Under the pieces are notes generated by a model that saw only the letters and a program-made list of their open reading frames with translations, made no database searches and was not told where the DNA came from. Positions 1 through 5,071 of a DNA stretch of 5,071 nt are shown piece by piece (within the stretch, counting starts at the first letter, position 1; each line of letters opens with the position of its first letter). A program made the position numbers and the translations under genes. The stretch is from Chlamydia trachomatis (GTDB lineage Bacteria; Chlamydiota; Chlamydiia; Chlamydiales; JAAKFR01): positions 1-5,071 of the forward strand of contig CAMAUB010000115.1 in NCBI GenBank assembly GCA_945861315.1, written 5' to 3'.

Positions 1-163
1 TATAGTCGATTAAATCCGGAATGATAATTTTCACCGCGTCAAAGCTCTCGGGCTTGATAGATCGTAACTGACCCAATATTAGAAATATGGGGTCAGTTAC
101 GATCTATCAATCGCGAGGCTTTCACGCAGGTCAAAATTATCATTCCGGATTTAATCGACTATA
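1..163. repeat. 163-base palindromic repeat, MITE-like element
   Basis: Bases 1-31 (beginning TATAGTCGATTAAATC) are the exact reverse complement of 133-163. Inside, 54-74 (TTGATAGATCGTAACTGACC plus one C) is the exact reverse complement of 90-110, and pairing continues through 75-80 with 84-88 apart from one A-G mismatch, leaving a loop of about 3 bases. Both arm pairs share one centre, base 82, so this is one palindrome. The middle arms 32-53 and 111-132 still resemble each other but differ by substitutions and single-base gaps. Short length, terminal inverted repeats and no coding capacity fit a MITE or similar mobile palindrome. The first 26 bases of the arm recur at 4910-4935. The right arm contains the last eight codons of the minus-strand permease gene. 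No T-run follows the inner hairpin on the minus strand, so a classical intrinsic terminator is not evident. The palindrome is seen directly; mobility is inferred. Confidence 0.8.
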
Positions 164-1282
164 ATTTATTTTATAAAGAGAGATCAAAGCGGCAAATAGG
201 GTAATCAGATAGATCCCAATCCCACTACCTAAAAAGAGCCACCAAGGGAGGCGAAAAGAGAGCTCTGAGCCTCCAGATAAGAGCCCCAAAAGTGTTGCCA
301 ATCCAATGCCAAGAGACCAACCAATGGTTGCAGTCATCACCGCTTGTACAAGGATCACCTTTGTGATCAGTTTATTTGTAGCTCCCATCGCTTTATAGGT
401 GGCAAAGTGGCGTAAGTTAGCGTGAACAAAGGTGTAAAATGTGTGCCCAGCAATTGCTATACCAATAATAAATGCAAGCAAAACAGCAATCCCAAAATTA
501 ATTGAAATACCTGTTTGCGTGATGTAGTACTTTAAAGTCATATTGCGAAACTGACGTGTGGTATAGGCCGCTAAGCCCGTATTTTCTTTAATCAGTTTAG
601 CTAGTTGAGAAGAGTCTACCCCTTCTTCCGCTTTAACTAAAACAAAAGATAGTAAGTTACGCTCAGCTGGTGCAAACAGTCGTGCTTGATTGAATGTGGT
701 ATAAACAACGGGGTAAGATTGAAATGTACGCACACTATCACAAAACCCAAAGACTTGAGCTCGTGTATCATTTATCTCAAAAATTTCGCCATATTGCATT
801 GGGACCTTTTTGCCCTTCTTATTGACCGAGTAGAGTTTTTTTTCCGCGCCCACATTATTGATTATCACTGCATCGGGAGCGCGTAGATTTTCAATAGATC
901 CTTTTGTAATGAGTGAGGGGCCACCAATTAAGGTTGCATCATCAATGCCGATCACATTGCAGAGTTGAAAATTTCCAGCGGGTAGACGAGCTCTCAGCAC
1001 ACCTTTATATAAAGGGACTGCCCACTTAACTCCACTGATACTCCTAGTTTGATAAAGTTTTGCCATCCTAAATGGCTTTACATCATCTATGTATTGAACG
1101 TGTTCATCCATTACCCAAATATCAGGTTGTGAAGTGTCTGTCAAAAAACCATACGTGCGACTCATAAGGCCGATAAAGGTAGCAGCTTGTTGTGTGATGA
1201 TAAATGAGGCAAATGTCAAGCCGATGATCATTAGACATCTTGCTCGATCTCTAATCATCATCTTTATTGCGAACAGGGGCAT
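140..1282 (-). CDS. DevC/MacB-type ABC exporter permease
   Basis: This is the inner-membrane permease of a tripartite ABC exporter. It would work with the membrane-fusion protein and outer-membrane factor encoded just upstream and with an ATPase not seen here. From the ATG the protein has 380 residues. One membrane helix lies near 16-38, a large periplasmic domain spans about 40-258 and includes the DevC-like stretch PDIWVMDEHVQYIDDVKPF, and three helices follow at about 260-284, 309-333 and 347-369. FATYKAMGATNKLI (about 293-306) is the FtsX/MacB-family coupling-loop motif. The ATG at 1282 is chosen over the in-frame TTG at 1288 because AGGTGGAGG lies six bases before it and abuts the TTG. 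The start lies inside the 3' end of the upstream gene, implying translational coupling. The last seven residues (YSRLNPE) and the TGA lie in the right arm of the palindromic repeat. Length is about normal for the family, so the protein is probably intact or nearly so. Substrate unknown; cyanobacterial DevC exports glycolipid. Confidence 0.9.
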   Translation of the reverse strand: MPLFAIKMMIRDRARCLMIIGLTFASFIITQQAATFIGLMSRTYGFLTDTSQPDIWVMDEHVQYIDDVKPFRMAKLYQTRSISGVKWAVPLYKGVLRARLPAGNFQLCNVIGIDDATLIGGPSLITKGSIENLRAPDAVIINNVGAEKKLYSVNKKGKKVPMQYGEIFEINDTRAQVFGFCDSVRTFQSYPVVYTTFNQARLFAPAERNLLSFVLVKAEEGVDSSQLAKLIKENTGLAAYTTRQFRNMTLKYYITQTGISINFGIAVLLAFIIGIAIAGHTFYTFVHANLRHFATYKAMGATNKLITKVILVQAVMTATIGWSLGIGLATLLGLLSGGSELSFRLPWWLFLGSGIGIYLITLFAALISLYKINYSRLNPE

Positions 1283-2664
1283 TCCCAACCTCCACCTAAC
1301 GCTTTATAAATCGCCACAAGGTCTGTTGAAAGTTCCTCTTTACTCTCAGACTTACGAATTTCAGCAAAATAAAGATCACGTTCTGTATCAATAACATATA
1401 GGAAGTCAACTAAGCCTGCTACATAGAGAGCTTCTGTTAGGTCACGCGCTTTTTGATAGTCTGACACCTCATTTTCCAAAGCGCGAAATTCTTCACTCCT
1501 TTTAAAGTAGCCATTCAAAGATGTCTCCATCTCTTTAAGAGCGATAAGCACGATCCTTTCATATTCCATAACAGCTTGGTACTGTAAAGATGTATCTGCT
1601 CGGATTCTTGAGAGAATACCACCTCCGTGAAAAACGGGTAATGAAATGAATGGAAGTAAAGCCCACTGTTTGCTATCCCTATCAAACCATTTTTGATAGA
1701 AACATGTTGCCATTTGGTAGATGGCTTGAAGTGAAATTTCTGGGAAAAGTTCTTTGCGCGAGGCGAGCACTCTTGCACCTGATGCACGCATTAAAAATTC
1801 GACCCGACGCACATCCCCTCGACGACAGAGCAGTTCTGAGGGTAAGCCGAGGGGAATTTTTCCATTTGTGCAAGGAACATCCTTTATTTCACAAAAAGTA
1901 TGGGCCAAGGCTTCTGGAATCACACCTAGCAAAACAGCCATGCTATAGATAGATCTTTGTAGCTTATGCTCTTGCATTGGTAAAGCAGAGAGGCGTGTGT
2001 CGAGAAGTCCTTTGGCTAAATAGAGATTTGCGAGGGGAGCTAGTCCCCCGTCATATCTTTGTTGCGTAATCTCTACTAAGGCTGATTCAGATGCAATATG
2101 CTTTTTTGTGATCTCGATTCGCTCTTGCAAGCTTCTTATAATAAAGTATGTAGTTGCAACCTCACTAGCAACTGCTAAGTGGACATTACGCACATCTTCT
2201 TTTTGGGCAAAAAAATCATAAGCTGAGGCTAAAGCGCGATCAGTTTGTTTACCCCAAAGATCTATCTCCCAATTTGTATCAAATCCTGTTCTATAAAAAT
2301 TAGCAAACTTCCCTTCTAAACATGGAAACTTGGTAAGTGTCTGACTGATACGGATTCGATCGATTTGGGTCACCTCATCGATATGAGGCAGAAGCCTAGA
2401 AAATTCAATTCCAAAAATAGCTCTTGCTTCACAAACTCTCTCTCTTGCAATGCGAAGATCTAAGTTGCAGCAGATTGAGCGTTCCACCAATTCTGTTAGG
2501 AGAGGATCATTAAATTGTGCCCACCACTGCACAAGATCAACGGGATCTGCTGCGCACGGCTCCACATAGCCCCCTTCGATAAAAGAGCTTGGCATGCAGA
2601 TGTTTGGAGTAGAGCAAGGACGAAAGCAGCTGCTTAAAAGAAAAAGAGGTAGTAGCAACTTCAT
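1264..2664 (-). CDS. NodT-type outer-membrane efflux lipoprotein (TolC superfamily)
   Basis: This is the outer-membrane channel of the tripartite exporter, taking substrate from the membrane-fusion protein to the outside. The 466-residue protein has the family layout. A short lipoprotein signal ends in the lipobox LLSSC (lipidated Cys13). The early motif WWAQFNDPLLTELVE is followed by NLDLRIARERVCEARA, then WEIDLWGK, then LGLPSELLCRRGDVRRVEFLMRA in the second repeat, and LPFISLPVFHGGG near residue 340. These are hallmarks of the NodT efflux lipoprotein family, and the length is normal. The ATG at 2664 forms TGATG with the stop of the gene before it and has GGTGG seven bases upstream; an in-frame TTG three bases earlier is less likely. 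It is the middle gene of the operon, overlapping the permease start. It has 14 cysteines, many more than the single lipid-bearing one typical of the family, which might mean envelope disulphides. Substrate unknown. Confidence 0.93.
   Translation of the reverse strand: MKLLLPLFLLSSCFRPCSTPNICMPSSFIEGGYVEPCAADPVDLVQWWAQFNDPLLTELVERSICCNLDLRIARERVCEARAIFGIEFSRLLPHIDEVTQIDRIRISQTLTKFPCLEGKFANFYRTGFDTNWEIDLWGKQTDRALASAYDFFAQKEDVRNVHLAVASEVATTYFIIRSLQERIEITKKHIASESALVEITQQRYDGGLAPLANLYLAKGLLDTRLSALPMQEHKLQRSIYSMAVLLGVIPEALAHTFCEIKDVPCTNGKIPLGLPSELLCRRGDVRRVEFLMRASGARVLASRKELFPEISLQAIYQMATCFYQKWFDRDSKQWALLPFISLPVFHGGGILSRIRADTSLQYQAVMEYERIVLIALKEMETSLNGYFKRSEEFRALENEVSDYQKARDLTEALYVAGLVDFLYVIDTERDLYFAEIRKSESKEELSTDLVAIYKALGGGWECPCSQ
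1289..1297 (-). promoter_or_regulatory. Shine-Dalgarno site that sets the permease start
   Basis: The minus strand reads AGGTGGAGG here, six bases before the ATG at 1282 and directly against the alternative TTG at 1288. It lies inside the 3' end of the outer-membrane-factor gene. This favours the ATG and implies re-initiation after the upstream gene. Confidence 0.65.
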
Positions 2665-3752
2665 CAATTCACCACCCGATTTGGTTTCGACTCAAGATAG
2701 ACATCCATTGATTGACCTGGGTAAACAGGAAGATCTGCTCGATCAAGCTCATAGATCAACTGAAGAACTCTAGTATCACTAAGTTCAGTAGCGGTGCCTG
2801 TAAGAGAGTGTTTACAAGTAAGATAAGGAAGAAGTCGTACGAATTTAATGGGTGTTGAAATAGAGCTATTTCCTCTAACAAAAGCAACTCCAGCAGCTCC
2901 CTTGATTACGCGCCATATCTCTTCCTCATCAATATCAACCAAAATATGAAGAGGCTCAATCGCACCAAAAACCAAAAGAGGTTTGCTCAGTTCTCCAGAT
3001 TCAGCAAATTCTCCAACGTGAATATTGACCTGAAGAACAACTCCAGATAGGGGAGCTTTAATGGTTGAGCGGTAAATTTCTTCCTCAATGACTTTAACAG
3101 ACGCCAGTGCTTTTTTCTTCTCAGCGCGATAAATTTCAAGATCTTTTACCCAAGCTCCAGACAATAAAAGGTTAAGATCTTCTTCAGCTTCAACAAATTG
3201 AAATTTTGCTTCTAAGGCATTGTATTTTCGCTGATTGTATTCATCCCGACTGATCGCCTTTGGGTTTTCAATTTTCTCAACTAACTCATATCGAGCTAAA
3301 TGATGAAGAAAATTGGCTTGCATAGATTCCATTTTTGCTCGTGCAGCAGGAATGCATTCAGGACGAGGAAGGGCAAGTTGCCGCTCATAATTGGCTACTG
3401 CAATCTCATAGCCAGCTTTGGCTTCTGCAAGTTTTGCTTGTAGCAATAATATATTTAGCTTAAATAGATTATCTCCTTTCTTGACGAAATCTCCACTATC
3501 GACATAAACTTCCTCAACAATTTCGCAAAACGGTGTTCCAATAGAAATATCTTCCGAAGAAGCTTCCACAACTCCTACACTTGCAATGAAATGCTCATAA
3601 GGGGGTGAGGGTGGAGCAAAAGGAATATCTGGGGTTGGGGGTGTTTGGCTACTGATAATGACGGCAATAACCCCAAGAAGAATTCCAATACCTGCACTGA
3701 TTGGGAGAAGAAAGCGAGATGTCATACGAGTTAACAGCAAGTCCCATACCAC
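2664..3752 (-). CDS. HlyD/DevB-type membrane-fusion protein (periplasmic adaptor)
   Basis: This adaptor bridges the inner-membrane permease and the outer-membrane channel. The protein has up to 362 residues. One N-terminal membrane helix (about 14-34) anchors it, followed by a proline-rich linker (37-51). The first half of a lipoyl domain lies near 57-100 (EEVYVDSGDFVKKGDNLFKL), a long coiled-coil hairpin at about 101-226, the second lipoyl half near 228-251 (STIKAPLSGVVLQVNIHVGE), and a beta-barrel region to the C-terminus. AISRDEYNQ and LLSGAWVKDLEIYRAEKKKA resemble the YbhG/DevB subgroup used with ABC permeases. The start is uncertain. The frame opens with a GTG at 3752 that has no well-spaced ribosome site; a TTG at 3740 lies about eight bases after GGGGTGG; the ATG at 3725 would give 353 residues and keep the anchor. 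It is first in the operon, and its TGA overlaps the next ATG by one base. Confidence 0.9.
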   Translation of the reverse strand: MVWDLLLTRMTSRFLLPISAGIGILLGVIAVIISSQTPPTPDIPFAPPSPPYEHFIASVGVVEASSEDISIGTPFCEIVEEVYVDSGDFVKKGDNLFKLNILLLQAKLAEAKAGYEIAVANYERQLALPRPECIPAARAKMESMQANFLHHLARYELVEKIENPKAISRDEYNQRKYNALEAKFQFVEAEEDLNLLLSGAWVKDLEIYRAEKKKALASVKVIEEEIYRSTIKAPLSGVVLQVNIHVGEFAESGELSKPLLVFGAIEPLHILVDIDEEEIWRVIKGAAGVAFVRGNSSISTPIKFVRLLPYLTCKHSLTGTATELSDTRVLQLIYELDRADLPVYPGQSMDVYLESKPNRVVN

Positions 3753-3829
3753 CCCAGATAATGAGATAATTAGCTTTAATAATATAGTTTATTTAGATAA
3801 ACTAAGTAATAGAACTATTAGTTGGTGTA
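3753..3829. promoter_or_regulatory. Divergent intergenic region with both promoters
   Basis: This very AT-rich 77-base gap separates the start of the minus-strand exporter operon from the start of the plus-strand DedA operon, so both promoters should lie here. TATATT on the minus strand (about 3780-3785) could be a -10 box for the exporter, but a matching -35 is weak. No plus-strand promoter stands out. Two short palindromes occupy the centre and right part. The role is inferred from the gene layout. Confidence 0.5.
3785..3804. promoter_or_regulatory. Palindrome, possible operator
   Basis: TAGTTTAT and ATAAACTA form perfect 8-base arms around TTAG. A second palindrome, TAATAG-AA-CTATTA, follows at 3807-3820. 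Paired dyads between divergent promoters are a common operator layout, but AT-rich DNA makes such dyads by chance and no regulator gene is in view. Confidence 0.3.
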
Positions 3830-4423
3830 ATGGAAAATTTTATAATTGAACATGCTCAATTTGCACATTGGTGGATTTTTTCACTTCTTATGCTTGCAGG
3901 GCTCAATTTCCCCATCAGCGAAGACCTTTTGATCATCATTTCAGCTGTGCTAGCTGCGACAGTTGTTCCTGAAAATACCTGGAAACTCTTTACAGCCATT
4001 TTTCTTGGAGCTTACCTATCTGATTGTATGGTTTTTGGAATTGGAAGGTGGCTTGGCCCAAATCTTAAAAAAATACGTTGGTTTGCTCGTGTCTTTCGAG
4101 AAGAAAAAATTGCGAAGATAAAGGCATATTACAAAAAGTATGGAACCTTAACGCTTATTATAGGACGTTTTATTCCTTTTGGCATTCGCAATGGACTTTT
4201 TGTGACAGCTGGCATTGGTAAAATGAGATTTCTTAAATTTATTATTATAGATGGCATTGCATGCCTATTATCCAATAGTGCTCTTTTTACACTCACATAT
4301 TTTTGTGGAAAGAACTTTTCCTACATTGTAAAATCAGTAAATATTATCTTATTTGTGATCTTTGTGATCGCCGTAATCGGTTATATATTGTATAAAAGGC
4401 ACAAAAATGTTGAACGTATCTAA
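3830..4423 (+). CDS. DedA-family (VTT domain) membrane protein
   Basis: This 197-residue polytopic inner-membrane protein belongs to the DedA/SNARE-associated family, whose members support envelope integrity; some flip undecaprenyl phosphate or phosphatidylethanolamine. Family signatures appear in order: an acidic pair in a re-entrant segment (PISEDLLIII, E31/D32), GAYLSDCMVFGIGRWLG (60-76) and the key motif YYKKYGTLTLIIGRFIPFGI followed by R120 (about 100-120), with R113 and R120 the conserved arginines. A glycine-containing segment (AGIG, 127-130) and two more hydrophobic stretches to about 190 follow. The tryptophan often found in the late helix seems replaced by asparagine (LLSNSALF, about 146-153). 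The length is typical. The ATG at 3830 has only a weak ribosome site (GTTGGTG). The gene overlaps the next one by 17 bases, so the two are probably co-transcribed and may act in one lipid or lipid-carrier process. The exact substrate cannot be read from sequence. Confidence 0.9.
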   Translation: MENFIIEHAQFAHWWIFSLLMLAGLNFPISEDLLIIISAVLAATVVPENTWKLFTAIFLGAYLSDCMVFGIGRWLGPNLKKIRWFARVFREEKIAKIKAYYKKYGTLTLIIGRFIPFGIRNGLFVTAGIGKMRFLKFIIIDGIACLLSNSALFTLTYFCGKNFSYIVKSVNIILFVIFVIAVIGYILYKRHKNVERI

Positions 4424-4922
4424 TGTTATTTCCCTATCAAGAGCGGGTTTTGCGCTAGCTTTTTTGCAAGAAAATATTGCTATCAGACTTCTTGCAATAG
4501 CTCTTGCTATGATTAGCGATTTTCTTGATGGTTATCTCGCTCGCCTACAAAAGACAACAACAAATTTCGGTGCGATTTTAGATCCTATTATGGACAAATT
4601 TTTTGTCTTCTTTGTCGGTGGCGTCCTCTATTTAGAGAATCGTCTAGTTGCCTCAGAGCTTGGAGCTTTGATCTCCCGCGATATTTCTCTTTGTCTTTTC
4701 GGTCTTTTCTTGGGTCTTGTGCGAGGGTGGAAGGGGTATGAATGTAAAGCGCTTTGGTGGGGGAAAATCACAACTGTTGCCCAATTTTTCTTACTCATAG
4801 GGCTTACTCTTAATTTCATCTTCCCTGGCTATGTCTATTTGATTTTTGTGATTATGGCGGGCTTCGCCTTTGTCGAGCTGTTTGTCCGCTTTCGCAAAAC
4901 AAGCAACGATATAGTCGATTAA
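4407..4922 (+). CDS. CDP-alcohol phosphatidyltransferase, PgsA-like
   Basis: This integral-membrane enzyme should transfer a phosphatidyl group from CDP-diacylglycerol to an alcohol acceptor. The 171-residue protein carries the complete class-I signature D-x2-DG-x2-AR-x8-G-x3-D-x3-D: D38, D41, G42, A45, R46, G55, D59 and D63 (SDFLDGYLARL then GAILDPIMDK). The four aspartates coordinate the metal ions and D63 is the expected catalytic base. The N-terminus NVSNVISLSRAG matches the usual IPNLLTLSR start of PgsA-type proteins. Several hydrophobic helices follow. Size and N-terminus best fit phosphatidylglycerophosphate synthase, but cardiolipin or other phospholipid synthases share the motif. The ATG at 4407 overlaps the DedA gene and has AAAAGG seven bases before it. 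The last three residues (IVD) and the TAA stop lie in the 26-base repeat at 4910-4935, so the C-terminus may have been altered by a repeat insertion. The catalytic core is far from that end and intact. Confidence 0.9.
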   Translation: MLNVSNVISLSRAGFALAFLQENIAIRLLAIALAMISDFLDGYLARLQKTTTNFGAILDPIMDKFFVFFVGGVLYLENRLVASELGALISRDISLCLFGLFLGLVRGWKGYECKALWWGKITTVAQFFLLIGLTLNFIFPGYVYLIFVIMAGFAFVELFVRFRKTSNDIVD

Positions 4923-4935
4923 ATCCGGAATGATA
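4910..4935 (+). repeat. 26-base direct copy of the palindrome arm
   Basis: This is an exact 26-base match to 1-26 and, inverted, to 138-163. It begins TATAGTCGATTAAATC and ends GGAATGATA. Similarity stops at the first base on the outside and right after GATA on the inside. It supplies the TAA stop of the phosphatidyltransferase gene. It could be the terminal inverted repeat of a larger mobile element extending right, or a remnant of a palindromic element cut by another insertion. Confidence 0.8.
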
Positions 4936-4975
4936 TAGTGGAATTAGTTGAAAATTTTACAAATCGGGCGTTATA

Positions 4976-5071
4976 CTAATTGAAAAAATAAGTTGACAAA
5001 CTCATGCCATCTCGCACAGCATCTTTGAACAACCCTTTCTCGCTCATATTTAATAATATGAGCTTCGAAAT
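4976..5071 (-). CDS. C-terminal fragment of an unidentified protein, open at the window edge
   Basis: The minus strand is open from the window edge for 31 codons to a TAG, reading ISKLILLNMSEKGLFKDAV then RDGMSLSTYFFN. I do not recognise the family. Closeness to a repeat end makes a transposase tail a reasonable guess, but no catalytic motif lies in the fragment. If the true start is the ATG at 5047, the product would be only 23 residues and probably not a gene. A frame this short can be open by chance. Confidence 0.25.
   Translation of the reverse strand: MSKLILLNMSEKGLFKDAVRDGMSLSTYFFN
5042..5063. repeat. Short perfect hairpin at the right edge
   Basis: GCTCATATT (5042-5050) and AATATGAGC (5055-5063) are perfect 9-base arms around TAAT. 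No T-run follows on either strand within view. It overlaps the open minus-strand frame, so it may be a structural feature of an element or intergenic DNA rather than coding. Confidence 0.5.

Larger units (their letters stand above)
4936..5071. mobile_element. Possible end of an insertion sequence, cut by the window edge
   Basis: This AT-rich stretch follows the repeat copy and has no similarity to the interior of the 1-163 element. It contains AATTAGT (4942-4948) and ACTAATT (4975-4981) in inverted orientation and an open minus-strand frame that stops at 4976 about 40 bases from the repeat, a usual distance between a transposase stop and an element end. TATAGT at 4934 repeats the TATAGT at 4910, which would suit a TA-targeting element. 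No recognisable transposase motif is visible, so this is tentative. Confidence 0.3.

Noticed and set aside
54..110. Intrinsic terminator for the exporter operon
   Set aside because: The hairpin is strong and downstream of the permease stop, but no T-run follows it on the minus strand; its symmetry with the outer arms fits a mobile palindrome better, though it may still impede transcription.
1..163. CRISPR repeat or attachment site
   Set aside because: There is no regularly spaced repeat array, no cas gene and no integrase; only three copies of the 26-base unit occur, in mixed orientation.
686..886. Plus-strand open frame of 66 codons opposite the permease gene (also 1134-1394)
   Set aside because: Antisense to clear family-matching coding sequence, with no ribosome site or recognisable domain.
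1650..1952. Open plus-strand frame of 100 codons, with others at 1754-1948 and minus-strand frames at 1515-1787 and 1682-1873
   Set aside because: All lie inside the well-supported efflux lipoprotein gene, have low-complexity basic or serine-rich translations and no family features, so they are shadows.
4628..4819. Minus-strand open frame of 63 codons
   Set aside because: Antisense to the phosphatidyltransferase gene and very rich in Arg/Lys/Pro, typical of a shadow frame.
4993..5021. TTGACA at 4993-4998 as a plus-strand promoter
   Set aside because: No -10 like TATAAT lies at the right spacing (ACAGCA sits there) and no plus-strand gene follows in view.

Overview
The window looks like a piece of a Gram-negative bacterial chromosome. 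It carries five intact protein genes in two divergent blocks, with repeats and mobile-element-like sequence at both ends. A lipoprotein-type outer-membrane factor and a membrane-fusion protein show that the cell has an outer membrane. Moderate to high A+T, a cysteine-rich outer-membrane protein and repeat-rich edges would fit a Chlamydiota relative (Parachlamydia/Rhabdochlamydia/Simkania type). That placement is inference only, because no marker gene is present.

Left block (minus strand, transcribed from about 3750 down to 140): three tightly coupled genes encode a membrane-fusion protein (HlyD/DevB type), a NodT-type outer-membrane efflux lipoprotein and a DevC-type ABC permease. They overlap by 1 base (TGATG) and about 19 bases, so this is one operon for a tripartite ABC exporter. 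The ATPase (DevA type) that should complete it is not in the window. The permease gene ends inside a 163-base palindromic repeat sitting where an ATPase gene could be expected.

Right block (plus strand, 3830-4922): a DedA-family membrane protein overlaps by 17 bases a CDP-alcohol phosphatidyltransferase (PgsA-like). Both concern membrane lipids or lipid carriers. The 77-base gap between the blocks is AT-rich, holds two short palindromes and must carry the divergent promoters.

Edges: positions 1-163 form a single palindrome centred on base 82. It has perfect 31-base outer arms, diverged middle arms and a long inner hairpin, and resembles a MITE-like non-autonomous element. The first 26 bases of its arm recur exactly at 4910-4935, where they supply the stop codon of the phosphatidyltransferase gene. 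From 4936 to the end is AT-rich sequence with an open minus-strand frame running off the edge, possibly the tail of a transposase. The window starts on the first base of the shared repeat, which suggests it may be a whole contig broken at repeats.
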